Assembly (NCBI GenBank): GCA_033060915.1
Contig: CM065394.1
Location: forward strand, 9,339,501-9,403,500
Origin: Euryodendron excelsum
Taxonomy: Eukaryota; Streptophyta; Magnoliopsida; Ericales; Pentaphylacaceae
Direction of reading: 5' to 3'
DNA: 64,000 nt
The stretch's first letter is position 1. Every line of letters begins with the position of its first letter. Shown here in pieces: positions 46,728 through 58,762 of the stretch. The notes beneath the pieces were generated by a model, which worked only from the letters and a program-made list of their open reading frames with translations, was not told the DNA's origin and searched no databases. The position numbers were made by a program, and so were the translations under genes.

Positions 46728-47880
46728 GTGAGTTTTTCAAATTTTTGTTGATTTTGATGTGTAGAATTTTGTTTGAATTGTGTGAATAGTGAAAATTAAT
46801 GTTTTGATATGTTTTGAACACTATAATGATATTACTTTCGCATTTTGGTGCTTGTTTGATTGAATTTGAGTGATTTTACGTGATTATATGAAGAGGGTTT
46901 TCTGCAAGAATAGGGGATTTGTTCTTACAGGCTTGGGCATTGGATTTTTTGGTTAGATTTTTGTGGAATGTGCCTTAGAAAAATGTGTTTATCAACCGTG
47001 TAAAGTTTCGTATTTTTTTTGAAAACTTGGTGAATTTATGATTTTTTTGAAAGATAGAAAAATAGTTAGAAATTTAGGAAAATGGGAAGACTCAGGAAAT
47101 TGATGAAATTTTTTGAGTTTGGAATTTTGAAAAATGTAGGAATATTTTTAGAAAATATTTGAAATGATTTTGAGGAATTTCAAGACATTTTTGAAAACCA
47201 TTGATTTATTGGAAAAATAAAACATGTGTTTTGAAAATTTCAAAAAATTGACAAGTGTGCACAGGTGCTGATGTTATGTGATTGTAACGTTGAAAACTGC
47301 AAGTTTTGTGTTTCATGTTAATGTCATGGGTGTTGTAGGAACTATTTTTTAAATGGGACTCTGCCGAAATTTATTAGAAATTCAGAAAATGGGTTGGAAA
47401 AATTTTGAAATAAAATTTTTTTGAAGGAAAAAGATATAAAACCATTGGAGATGGGGCCTTTTTAGCAGAGAGGGCCTGAGAAACTCGGGGGCCTTAGAAA
47501 CTATTGGAAGAAAAATTTAGGGAGACTTTGAAAAAGAGGATTTGGAGACGAACTTATTTTGGAAGAGTTGAAAACTGATTTTAATTTTAGAAAACTCAGG
47601 GTTTTCGATGGGATTTATGGAAGATTTGAAAAACTTGGGAAAGATGAAAACATTTTAGAGGAGAAAGCTTTAGAAAACTCAGATTGGGCTCAATTTTGAT
47701 TGAAAAACCCTGGAATTTAGAAACCATTTGGAAAATTTGGACAAAATGTATAGGCAATTTGCTTTAACTTAGCATTTGAAATCTTTTATGTCAGTTGTTT
47801 ATTTTATTTTACTTTAGTATGTTATTATTTATCTGCGTATATGGTACATTCACACCTCTTGTCTTGCCTTACCTTTTTAG
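46728..47880 (+). other. Leader intron of the element B PMD gene
   Basis: Donor GTGAGT at 46728 and acceptor CTTTTTAG ending at 47880, one base before the ATG. The exon before it (TTCGCCGGAGAACTC) and the donor are conserved with element A. The intron is AT-rich, with no coding content seen. Confidence 0.6.
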
Positions 47881-47881
47881 C

Positions 47882-49719
47882 ATGGCAGATGCGGGTGATG
47901 ATGGCTTTGAGAGGAGACGCTGCTCAGGGAAGGCGGCTCGGACAGATTCCACTAGTGGCTCCAGTCAATCTAGGGGTAGCCGACGGTCTACTAGGCAGGC
48001 AGCGTCTAATCAGAGTGGTCGAGGGAGTAGGCCACCTATCGACCCCTTTCCCCTAGTTGAGCAGACTTTCGTAGAGGAGATTGGTGCAGAGGAGGAGGTA
48101 CCGGGCCTTTGGGATCAAGTGACCGGTTATGGGAGAGCTTCCTCTAGTCATAGGCAGACGGATGCTGACTTGGGAGACTTGCAGGTACTAGATATTCCCC
48201 CACTTAGGGATCTGGCTTATCACCCTAGCGTATACTCCAGACAGCATTTGCCCCCTCCTCGAGTTCACACAGCTTTTAGAGGGGCTGCTCATCAGGTTTT
48301 CATGACCATGCAGCGAGCTGCCCCGTCATATCGAGCCTTATTGGCGGAGATCGGATTTGGCACCTTCATGGGATTACAGGCTAATTGCCTGAACTGGCAT
48401 TTGGTATTAACGCTGGCTGAGTGGTGGTTTGGAAAGACCGAGACCTTTCATTTTGTCAGCTTCGAGTTAGGTCCCACTTCCTTGGATTGGGCAATCATTA
48501 CAGGACTTTCCTTCGTTGGCCGGTAGATCACTCTACAGTCAGTCAGTAGGGACGAGGCCTGTTTACTGTTGGACTTGCCTCCGCTTAGGCGTTCTGCCTT
48601 CCCAGTCTCTTGGATTAGTCAGGATGACCGCACCTTTGATGCTGAGCCATCACCTGCCAGGTGGGATATCATGAGACGGCAACTTGTTTTCTACATCATC
48701 TTTAGCTGCTTTTGTAACAACAAGTCGCTCATGCCATGTCGGTTGGTGAGCATAGTAGCTGATCTTGGAGCTTTATCTGAGTTGGACTGGGGGTCCTTCT
48801 CCTTTGGTTGCTTTCTTCGGTCGATGCGGGGCTGGACTTCCTCCCGTTGGGGCAGCATGACTAGTTTATGGCCCTTTCTTGTCTGGTGGAGTTACGAGTA
48901 CCTGCCTGTGCGTCGCCCTGCAGTTGTCGATGATGACCTCTATCCTCGTGCTTTGAGGTGGGCTCGTGACCGGGTAGCTCAGCGATCAGAGATTACTGAT
49001 TTTATAATGCTCCGGGCTAATCTGGAGCTGATTAAGGCGAGGGATGTGACTTGGCGGTCCTTTCATTACGAGATAGTCTGGTACTTGGTCCTGTTGTCCT
49101 TGTCGAGGGCTGCTTTTCTCAGTGATGACACTTGGGAGTCTTATCTCGGTGAGCGGCACTAGCGACAGTTTCATGACGAGTTCCAATCAGTAGGGGCTCC
49201 GCCGGAGTATATGTTTGGAGCCTTAGTGGCGGGAGTGCCTATCCCTTATCAGGAGCGTCAGCCAGGTGCCGAGTTCCTGCTTCCCCTAGACACAGATTAG
49301 GCTACACACTTTGGGGCTCATTCGGTCGGTGCCTTCACCCGGTTTGAGGTAGTAGTTAGCGGGTACGCTGTTGGCCAGGAGGTGGTTGACTTGTGGCACC
49401 GTGCTGGAGGATATGTGCCCCAGGCTGAGTTTACTGTTATGCGAGACTAGAGAGATCAGTTCCATATGGAGCGGGATCAGTACTAGGCCGAGGTAGCTTC
49501 CTTGACGGCTCGGTTATCTCAGCTAGGCAGTGGGGGGGGGGGGGTATGTTGTTCTTTCTTTGCTTCTTCTGGTTCTGTTATTATCTAGTTCTTTTTTTCA
49601 TGCAGCTAATTTCGGTTCTATCTTCCCTACAGGATGGCAGTGCTTCGAGTAGTTATCCGCCTCCTCCGATGCCAGGTTTTGGGGATTTCGATCTAGATGA
49701 CATTGACTTTAACATGTGA
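47882..49719 (+). pseudogene. Plant mobile domain (PMD) gene of element B, antisense to the element
   Basis: Two coding exons, 47882-49543 and 49633-49719, joined by an intron GTATGTT...CCCTACAG in phase 0. They give 582 codons including the stop. Residues 1-110 are Ser/Arg/acid-rich. About 145-235 hold the PMD core (aminotransferase-like, PF10536 type): IGFGTFMGLQ, WWFGKTETFHFVSFELGPTS, LDWAIITGLSFVG. Later come LWPFLVWWSYEYLPVRRP and GERH-RQF, as at the end of PMD domains. The frame is kept over its whole length with no indel, but five in-frame TAG codons occur: 48524, 49160, 49298, about 49448 and 49484. The tail is acidic (DLDDIDFNM). Known host PMD proteins (MAIN/MAIL type) act in silencing and meristem upkeep; a role here is not shown. 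Alternative: a transposase-like or silencing-related accessory protein. Confidence 0.8.
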
Positions 49720-51599
49720 TAGATGCCCCTTGTGGAGATTCTGATCTTCCCTTGCCCCTATTCCCGAGATGTATTTATGTTAGACATATTTAAGTTTTGT
49801 ACAAGCATGGATATTTATGGTATTTAGAAGCATGGATAGATAGATACATTTATTATCTTTACAGCTAGGCATATGATCAGATGCATGTGATGGATGATGA
49901 TGTTATGTATCTATTATATGAGTTGATGTTGATGACCTCTGGTTTTACATAGAGTTATGTCTATGCGAAGCTCATTTGATTTTTTTTTTTGGATTTTAAT
50001 TAATTTTTTTATGCGCATATTAGAAGTACATTAACTGACAAAATGACAAGGGATGTTGTTACACTTGTAGTCTTTGGAATGGTAACTCGTTCCTTTTCGG
50101 GGATTTAGCCTCTCTTCTGGCTCAACCTTACTTCGATTGGATGATAGCACTTCGCAACTTTCTCAACCTTCTGACCCTCTCCGATTCTCTGTTTCACGGT
50201 TAGTGTATGAGGTTACTGGGCTGAAACTTTTGACTCTCGGGGTTTTAGCAACAACTTACCTGACCTTTGGCAGAGCAATAAGTGGTCAGTCCTTTCAATT
50301 CGAGGTGACTTTGTTTGGGACCGTAATGTAGGCTAGTTTATGGGGTTTGCGAAACAATAAAATATATAGTCCCAAATTCGGTGTTGTTTTAGTAGGGTTT
50401 ATACTGTCCTTGACTATTTTCTCCGTAGGGCTAGCATCATTCTTAGCTTTGGCAGCGTGTTCAGCTCATCTAAATCAAGCACTCCGTTTTCAATCAGAGG
50501 GGACTTTACTAGGATTGTAATGTAGGTCATGGTTTTGGGGTTTTGCAAGAAAGGTTAAAGGCTCGAACCTATTGTTTCTACTGGGTTTCTTTGTAACCTA
50601 GGATCACCTTTAAATTCCCTTCTTGCTTTTGCTACATACTTTTCAGGGTGAAAATGACTCTCCTCTTTCACCATTCTTTATATGCTTTTTGAGATAAACA
50701 TGACTTTATTTTCTTCTTATTGTGGCACAATCATGGTTTTCTTCAGGCCTTTCCTTAGATTTTTTTTTTTGACGGCCTCTTGCCCCTTGGCAACTCCTTT
50801 CCTTCACTTTGTCTTTTCTTTTATTTTATGAGACAAATAATTATTTGACCTTTTCCTTGGCAGTTCAATCTACCCAATGGGGCGGTGATCTTTAGGTTAG
50901 GGTTTTGTCAAAGAAAGTAAATGGCTCAACGGGTTTGGCAAAGGGTTGTTTTTTACTGTATGGGAAATGAAATGAAGGCCTCTCTTCACTTTGAACTAGA
51001 TTGCTTGATCTACAAAGCCTCCTACGCTACCCTAGCATGATAGAAGATGGATACCATTCCTGGAGTTCTCAACTGTTGTCTGCCCTAGTGTGGGGAGGAC
51101 AGTCTTGGATTGGGGTTGACAAAGAAAAATTTTGCTTTCCGTGAGGCACTAGGGGTTAAGCAAATGGAATATAAGCACATTTGTTTATTTATTTAGTTAT
51201 TTACATGTGGGGAAGTGAAATATAGCTCCTCTTCATTTTGATAGACTGACCACACATTGCTTAGCTTCAGTATCTTGTAAGTGTCGCCTTTGGGTAGTAT
51301 CCTCACTCATCCTTATCCTCTGTCTCCCTGAAAAGCTTATCATTTGGTGAGTGGTTAACTCATGCTATTATCCCTTCAAGTCGGATCATTCCATAAGATA
51401 AACCATGCCCCTTGCAGAGGAAGTAGCTATCATTCCCAAGAGACATATATGATAGCAGCATTGAAATAAAAGACTATCATTTAACTACTATTTATCATTT
51501 TTTATGGAAAGCATAGAGTTTCGAAGCAAAAATGGAATGCAAACATCAATGTAGAGATAGAAAGTAAAAGGGATAGAAAGAAAGTGGGTGAGAACACCC
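49720..51599 (-). mobile_element. Element B internal region between gag and PMD gene
   Basis: Non-coding as far as I can see. It follows the PMD stop codon on one strand and the gag remnant on the other. 49750-50780 matches element A at 433-1440. Short T-runs and no conserved protein motif. A pol gene would be expected here in an autonomous element but no protease, RT or integrase motif was found. Confidence 0.65.
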
Positions 51600-52869
51600 C
51601 TCTCTTGTACGCTCTTGAAGGGGTTCCTATTTCAGTAAGGCCTTAGGACAATGCCCTTATCTATATTCCATCCACGGTTGAGATTTTCAGCCAAGTCAGG
51701 ATAGGTAGATGCTTCTCCCGGAGTTCCAAGTGAGTTGGCGGGGATGACATAATTGTCAGCTTTCTTGACCGTCTTGCCTTCATTTGTTCACTCCGTAGTT
51801 TCTCTAACAAACCACTCGGGCGACTCGTCTTCGTCTAGCTTGATAGGTCGAGCTCGGGGTTTTCTGCTCTGGCATCCAGCCGGGGCTCGTTGTTCCTCAA
51901 GTGTGCACAATGGGAGATTCTTATTACTGAGTTTGGACAGTTCCTGGTCAATTTTCTTCACAGATTCATATGCGAGTTTCTCTTCGGGGGACGACATTTT
52001 ATCGGGGTTATTCTACAACCAGGCATCTTCGCATTCCATTTCCTCCCCATCCTTGTAATATATCTCTTGGCATGCAGCAAAGCAAACCTTGTTGTTACCA
52101 AACTTTGTAATGACGTTGATGGCGTGGTCTAGCAAAGGGTTCGTAGCGCTGTTCGAAGAAAGATTTGCTGGTCTTAAGCCAATAATCTTGTTATCTATCA
52201 GGTCTTGAATCTTATGCTTGAGGATCAAACAATCTTCAGTGTCATGTCCTTGGCCGCCCGAATGGTACTCAAAACTTGCTGCAAATTCAAAGTAATCAGG
52301 TAGAGGATTGGGCCGGGGTCGGGCAGGTATAGGCTTCAGATATCCGGCTGCTAGTAGGCTGTGGTCTGTGAACACGCGAGTTTAGTAAATGTATGCTTTT
52401 TCCCACTTATTCGCATAGGCCGAGGAGGTGTTGCAGATGTTTTTGATAATTGGGAACTGAGCTTTGGCGAGGTCATAGCCGGGTTTATGGTTCGGGAATT
52501 GAAAGGGCTTCGGGTTTTATATTTGAAAATGGGAAAATTTTCGGTAGCAGGGCCAAATGGGTTGGGCTGGTATCCGTAGGAGAGATTATACAACCCATGT
52601 GTTTGGTTAGAGGTTGGTTTGGAAAGCATCCGAGCAAGGCCCTCGGCCTGGGGAGGTTGTTGGTAAGAAATGGTGGAGGCATAGTCATGGTCTTCCTTCT
52701 TCATCCTTTTTCGTCCATCATGGGTATGGGTCTGCAAGGACTCTGCTTGCTCATGGGTTGCGTGGGATAAGAATGAAGAAAGCATGCCTTCCATTCTGGT
52801 CATCCTATGTCTGACTCCTCTTACCTCCGCTTGTAGTAGAGTTAAGGTATCGAGAGTAAGTGACTCCAT
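51600..52869 (-). pseudogene. Tat/Ogre-type gag remnant of element B
   Basis: From ATG 52869 (MESLTLDTLTLLQAEVRGVR), a coiled-coil-like N-terminal piece, then a Pro/Ser/Thr-rich stretch. A frameshift lies near 52375. It continues with LKPIPARPRPNPLPDYF and YHSGGQGHDTEDCLILKHK, the Tat-lineage gag signature that in relatives begins with Cys (here Phe at that place). NPLLDHAIN follows. The frame then carries a TAG (about 52013) and further stops but stays readable to about 51600. This is the nucleocapsid-proximal part of gag; the zinc-knuckle-like Cys/His set is incomplete. Broken. Confidence 0.78.
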
Positions 52870-54350
52870 GAGCGTTTCTGAGCTTTTGGCCTATAAGACG
52901 GGGGGACGAGGAGAGGTACCTAGAAACCAACAAAGGACAAGAGTCAGTGTTTTATCTTGACTAGTCTTTGTGCAATGCATGCTCTAGGGTGCCCCTCTTT
53001 TAGGAGGAAAGCTAAGCATGATGTATTGGCTCACTTTTGGAGATAGGAGGTTTGCCCCTGTATATAGGTACCTTAGTGTTGAGTGGGAACCCTCAACCAT
53101 CCATGCATTCATTCTCACAAAAGCAAAGAAGTACATTGAATTTTTTGTTTAAGATACAAAGGAATTGAAATACATTTTAATAGGGGGAAAGGGGAACATT
53201 TTCCTTTGGACTTCCGCCTATCTAGTTTTACAAAGGAAAAACCTAAGCGACTATTGAGTCTTCGAATTCGCTTTCGTTGTATTTGATGTCGAGGAGGTTG
53301 GTGAGAGATCTTGCTAATTGGTTGCCCCTTGTGTTCATGATAATCCTATCTCCGTGAGCATAGAGGGATTGGGGCCCCTCTTATGGAATGGAATGGTGTG
53401 CATGCCATGAGTCTTTAGGGTTACGTGGGAACCCTTAGGGTTTAGGTAGGTTTAATGCAAGGGAGAGTGACTTTGGTGTCACTCTCAATGGGTTGATCAT
53501 ATGCATGAGAATGTAGTGACTTAAGTTACTTCGAATTCTTGTCTTGACATGGGATATTGAATGCATGAACATAGATATGGAAAGAATATAAGGAGAGAAA
53601 ATGCAATAGCAAGGTAAACGTGTATGCATGAGCAGTTAAACAACCATTATAACAGTAAGAATACAGTCATTATAACAACATGAATAAGCAGGAATAAATG
53701 AAAGTAAGAGCAGTCGCCCTTTCCTCCATGGTTTTGGAAAATAGTGCTCGTGTCTTAAATTCGGCAGAGGTTCGGCTATGCATGGTGTCTATATGAGTAT
53801 GAGGTTGAGGGTTAACTAATGCGTCCTAAAAAGGCTCGATCCCCGGATCTTCAAACCTAGTCCCACTCCCCGAGGTGGTGCCATGATCGGTTGGTGATCC
53901 GAGCGGGGGAACAATCAAGAGGCCATAGGCGAAAAAACTAACACAGCATCTTGCCCACAACCAATATACCGTTCCCCCTTTATAACTAGAAAAGACATAT
54001 CAGGGTAATAATGCAAGTATACAGAATGCAGGTGCACATGCAGTGTGTGTGTGATTTTTGAAAGCGGAGGAAAGAGCCCAACAACTCCCATTCATCCTGT
54101 TCATTACATTCATGCATAATAGTTAATAACATAAAATTGCAAACCAAAGTGCACTTACAAAACAAAGATGCAAGAGTTAGTATGTGGATGACAAACTTAA
54201 TACAATATATTATAAATAAATGCATATTTTTAAGACAATTTTGAAAATTGGGTTTTGAAAATTTAAAGTGAATAGGATTGAACAAGTTAATTGAAGACTC
54301 TACATGGGTGAAGGGTAAAGAGACATGACTATGGCCTAACCCTCTAAGTC
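52870..54350 (-). mobile_element. Element B 5' leader region
   Basis: Between the PBS and gag in element sense; no coding region recognised. The part 53700-54350 matches element C (19560-20100) and includes a CCCCCTTTATAACTAGAA stretch. 52870-53700 has short AT-rich runs and many non-ATG-connected small frames only. Confidence 0.65.
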
Positions 54351-54368
54351 TTCCCAGTGGAGCCGCCA
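54351..54368 (-). other. Primer binding site of element B
   Basis: TGGCGGCTCCACTGGGAA on the minus strand, two bases (GC) after the LTR end CGCGACA. It is very similar to TGGCGACTCC found inside every LTR. Ogre-type, probably Arg-tRNA; the tRNA was not checked. Confidence 0.78.
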
Positions 54369-54370
54369 GC

Positions 54371-57300
54371 TGTCGCGCCCAGATTTTTCGCGCTCGAGGA
54401 ATACTCACATAAGCGAAAAAAACGCTATACTCTATCGTTAGAACTCATCCTCCTAGAACAATGACTGAGACTAGGTTTGAATTGAAAATAGATTTAAATA
54501 AAGGGCTTTTAGAAAAGATTTGGAGTCACCACTTAACTTGATTAAGGTGAGTTAGGTCACCTAAAAATCAAGAATAATCCGAAGACTACTCTTAGGGTTT
54601 TTGGAAAACGATTTTGAAAATATCTGTTCAAGAGAGGGTTTTTGAGAGAACAAGTTGTTTAGCAACCTTTGGAAAACATTTAGCCCTTTTTTTGAAAATA
54701 ACTCCATTTTTGATCTATGAAAACAGTGATCTAAGTTTGGAGGTTGGTTACATGTAGCGAAGACGCACTAAGCCATCACTCTACCCCGCCCTTGCGGTAC
54801 CTATATGTCTATTTACCCTAAATTCACCTATGACAGTCTTCAAGTAACAACTGTTCAATCCTATCCACTTTTATAAAAAAAAATTTTGAAAAGAAACTAA
54901 CATAATGCATGGTATGCAAGTGCAAGAAAAGAGACTTGATTTGGAAATAGATTTGAGAAGAAAGAGATAGAAGTTTGAAATTGGAAAGATGGCTTTGGAA
55001 ATTGAAATTGAAGATTGAAAATAGATTTTTAAAATTAGAAATTGGAAATAAAACATAAAGTTGGAAACTTGAAGAAGATAGTACAATTGGAGATTTAAAA
55101 GAAGTTGTGAAAATAGAAATTTGAAAAATGTGGAGGAATTTGAGATTTGAAAAAAGTTGTGACCGCACCCATGAGGGTTGCCTACGTATCCTTTTTGAGG
55201 AATCAGGTCAATCGTAGTTCGGACAGGAGTCCGATTAAAAATAGAAGAGTTGACTTAGAAAATAGTTGGAGTTGGAATTCGAATTGGAATTGAAAGAATA
55301 GGAAATTTGGACTTTGATTGGAAGATTTGAAAAGATTGATTTTGAAAGACCTGGACTTAGGAACTTAGAAAAGAAAGATTGGACTTGACTTGGAAAGATA
55401 GAACTTGAAAGAAGGATTTAGACTTGCTTTAGAAAGATGGAGGTTTAGGAAACCTAGACTTAGGAAATTTGAGACTTAGGAAAGACTTGAGATTTAGAAA
55501 GATTTGAGTCGAATGTTGGACTTGGAAGATTAAGGAAAGATTGGATTTAGAAAAGGTTCGAATTAGGAAAGTGTCATTTTTGAAAAGTTTCAAATTAGGA
55601 AAGTTTTGATTTAGGAAAGTTTCAAAATTAGGAAAGTTTTGAATTAAGAAAGTTTCAGCTTAGAATAATTTGAATTAAGAAAGTTTCAACTTAGGAAAGT
55701 TTTGAATTTGGAAAGTTTCAACTTAAGAAAATTTTTGAATTAAGAAAGTTTCAACTTAGGAAAGTTTTGAATTTGGAATGTTTTGAAATAGGGAAGTTTT
55801 GAAAGTTGGAAAGTTTAGAATTTAGAAAGATTCAACTTAAGAAAGTTTCAATTTAGAAAAGTTTTAACTTAGGAAAGTTTCAAATTTAGAAAGTTTCGAA
55901 ATTTGAAAAGTTTAGAATTTTAGAAATATTTTTAATTAGGAAAGATTTGAATTTAGAAAGCTTTAGGAAGTTTAGGATTTTTAGAAGATTCAAAGTTTGA
56001 GTTTTAGAAAGATTTGAAAATCTAAACCCAAAAGTTGAAATTTGGAAAGGATGTGGAATGAAGAAAAGCTGGAATTAGGAAAGCTTTAGATTTGAAAAGA
56101 TTTGAAGTTTAGGAAAGTTTGGAACTTAGAAAGTTTTAGAGTTTGAGTTTTAGAAAACCTTGAAATTAGGAAAGGTCGAGTTTAGGAAAGATTTGAAAAC
56201 TTAAATTTGGAAAGTTAAGATTTGGAAAGGGATAGAATTAGGTAATGGTTGAATTAGGAAAGATTTGGAAGTTGAGTTTTAAACTTTAGGAAAGATTTTT
56301 ATGTTCAAGTTTTGGAAACTTAAGATTTAGGAAAGTAGAGATTAGGAAGGAGTTGAATTAGGAAAGATATGGATTAGGAAAGGATTGGATTTTGTTTCTA
56401 AAAGAGAAAATTTGATTCTATTTCCAAAAACGAATGATAGGATGTAGTTTCCTAAAAGGGAATATTGGATTTGGTTTCTTAGAGGAAAGATTTGATTTGA
56501 CAAGGATTTGGAAGAGGAAGTTTTAGAAACCCTAGATTTGGAAGCCTATAGTTTTGACGTAAAAAATAGCTTTTTTGGAAACTTACGATTTTGATGTAGA
56601 AAGTGGAGTTTTGGAAACCTAGGTTTGGGGCAAGATTGAAAATCACGTTTTTGAAAAGAAAATTAGGGTTTCCTAATTGTGGGTTCTAGGGCTTGACTTG
56701 GGCTCTAAGGAAAGTGTTTTTTGGAAAGTGCAATTTTGGAAACAAAGATTTTGGAGGAAGATTCTAAAGAGAAGTTTTTTAGAAAGCGTATTTTGAAAAG
56801 AATTTTAGGAAGTAGGGTTTTGGAAAGTAAAACTTAGAGAGTTTTGGAAACAAATTTTTGGAAGGAGATTGTTAGAAAGAATTTTTAGGAAAGAGATTTA
56901 GGGAGTGTTTTCTAAGAAGGAAACCTAGGGAGGGTTTTTAGGAAAGGAATTTTGAGGAAAGTGTTTTGGAAAGGAATTGAAAAGAGAGTTTTTGAAAAAT
57001 AGATTTTTGGAGGGAGTTTTTGAAAACAACTTTAAGAAGAAGAGTTTTAGGAAAGCAAGTTGAAAAGGAGGGTTTTCGAAAGATGGACTTTTGAAAAGAG
57101 AGTTTTTGGATAGTATAAAAACGTCTCACTTTCCTAAAGCGATCCTAACCATAAGAAGGTTAGAACCACTTTAAGAAAGTGGTTTTGAAAACAAGAAGTT
57201 GAAAATATAGACCATATTGGTCTCTTTAAATGTAACACTTTCCTAAAGCAACCCTAGCCATGGAAAGGCTAGAATCACCCTAGGATTGTGATTTTGAAAA

Positions 57301-58762
57301 CAAGTTTTGAAAAAAGAGATTTTGATACAATTCTAAAAACAAGTTTAATGCAAGTTTTGAAAACGAGTTTGAAAACGATTTTGAGAAGAATGTAAGATAA
57401 TGATATGCACAATGCAAATTGGGGTCGTGAACATACAAGGTTAAGGCTTCACCACATAATCATTGGGGCCGAACCCACGTGGTCTCCAGTTAGACTAAAA
57501 GAAAGCTCCCGTCATGGTGACCCTCCAATAGTCTAATCCTACACATGGACCAGGAGTCCCCTTGTTTCAAGTATGCAAAGAAAGGGGGGGAAAGAGATGG
57601 GGGATTGAAATAGAGAATACCCAAGTGGGTTAGGAGGGAGAAAAGAGAGGGAAAAGTGCGGAAATTTAAATAAGAAGCCTACCTTGTGTCTTCTTTATTT
57701 TGCTTAGCTTTGCGCGCTTTGGTTTGCTTGTCTTGCTTCAATCTTCACTTCAATCTTCAAGAGTTCGCCTTCAATCTTCAAACCTTCAGATTGCAGCCCT
57801 TCAAGTCTTCAAAGGATGGTCGGGGGCTAATGTATAAGTGTATGAGAGTGTATAGGAGTGTATAGGAGGCTAGGGTTTAGCTAGGGTTTGGAAAACCTAA
57901 AGAAGCTAGGGTTTTGGGATTGTACGAGCTCTATATATCGAGAATTAGGGTTTTTAGATTGAGTTTGCCGACCTCTTTCACGCTGGAAGAGGCTCTGTAT
58001 TTATAGAGATAGGATAAACCTGGCGCCTGTTGCAGTGGCGCCAGGCCAAACTTCCTCTTGGCACCAAGCCATTTCTTGGCTAGTGGCGCCAGCCAATTAG
58101 GAAGGTTTGTAAGTCGGCAAGCAACGTATCTTTGGAAGATTTGGGTGCCTGTACTAGTGACTACCATGCAATTTTTAGCCTGGATTCACTAGGAGTGATT
58201 GCGGGAAGTCTGGGAAGGATTTGAAGAGGCCGAGAATGAACCGGAGGGCCAAAAAAGGGCAGGAACACTTAGAATAGTGTCCCAGAGGTATTTGACTTGA
58301 AAAATGAGGATAGGAAGTGTCGGAAGGATTGACCGGGCTATTAGGGGCAAAATGGTCAATCATGTCGGAAAGCTGCCTGGACGGACCCGGAATGTCCCGA
58401 AAAAAGACTTGAGATTTGGGGACATTATTTAGAATATTTCTAAAGGTTGCCGGTTTGATAGCTAGAGCCGATGTGGTTAGAAAAGGGGACTTACCGTCTT
58501 CGGAAAGACGCGCCTGAGTTGGAGATGGAAAGGGACTTACCATCTTCGAAAAGGCGTGCCTAATTTGGAATTAGACTAAACAATGCCCCCAAGGGCATTT
58601 TGGTCCTTTTGCCTCTATTTGGGCCTGGCGGGGTCCGCATAGCGATGAATTGACGGGATTAGACTTAAAAAGTTAATCTGGATTGAAAGATGCCCACAAT
58701 GACTTGAACACAAGTCTGGACGGAGTGGAGACCGCCGAGCGGTCCAAAATGGGGTGCTTGCA
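54371..58762 (-). repeat. L9: 5' LTR of element B
   Basis: 4392 bases, on the plus strand from TGTCGCGCCC to GGGTGCTTGCA. It has the full hairpin block (GTCCG arms near 55220-55235) that L8 lost. It lacks about 1 kb of U3 present in L8 (between GCCGATGTGG and the 47-bp units). TATA box on the minus strand at 57998-58005, GGCGCC repeats at about 58020-58095. Confidence 0.9.

Larger units (their letters stand above)
41613..58762 (-). mobile_element. Element B: complete non-autonomous Tat/Ogre-like retrotransposon
   Basis: A 17.15-kb minus-oriented element with LTRs L8 (3', 41613-46277) and L9 (5', 54371-58762), a PBS, a decayed gag and a PPT, flanked by GTCGC / GTCAC. The internal region (8.1 kb) has no recognisable protease, RT, RNase H or integrase, so movement would need enzymes from a relative. 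It carries an antisense PMD gene between gag and the 3' LTR. Tat-lineage elements are known to carry extra ORFs, some in antisense. Confidence 0.9.

Noticed and set aside
47882..49719. Intact PMD gene using TAG readthrough
   Set aside because: Element A has TGG at one of the TAG sites and other kinds of stops elsewhere; decay is the simpler reading.
52361..52814. Plus-strand frames opposite the element B gag
   Set aside because: Shadows of the minus-strand gag remnant, which has the Tat-type signature.
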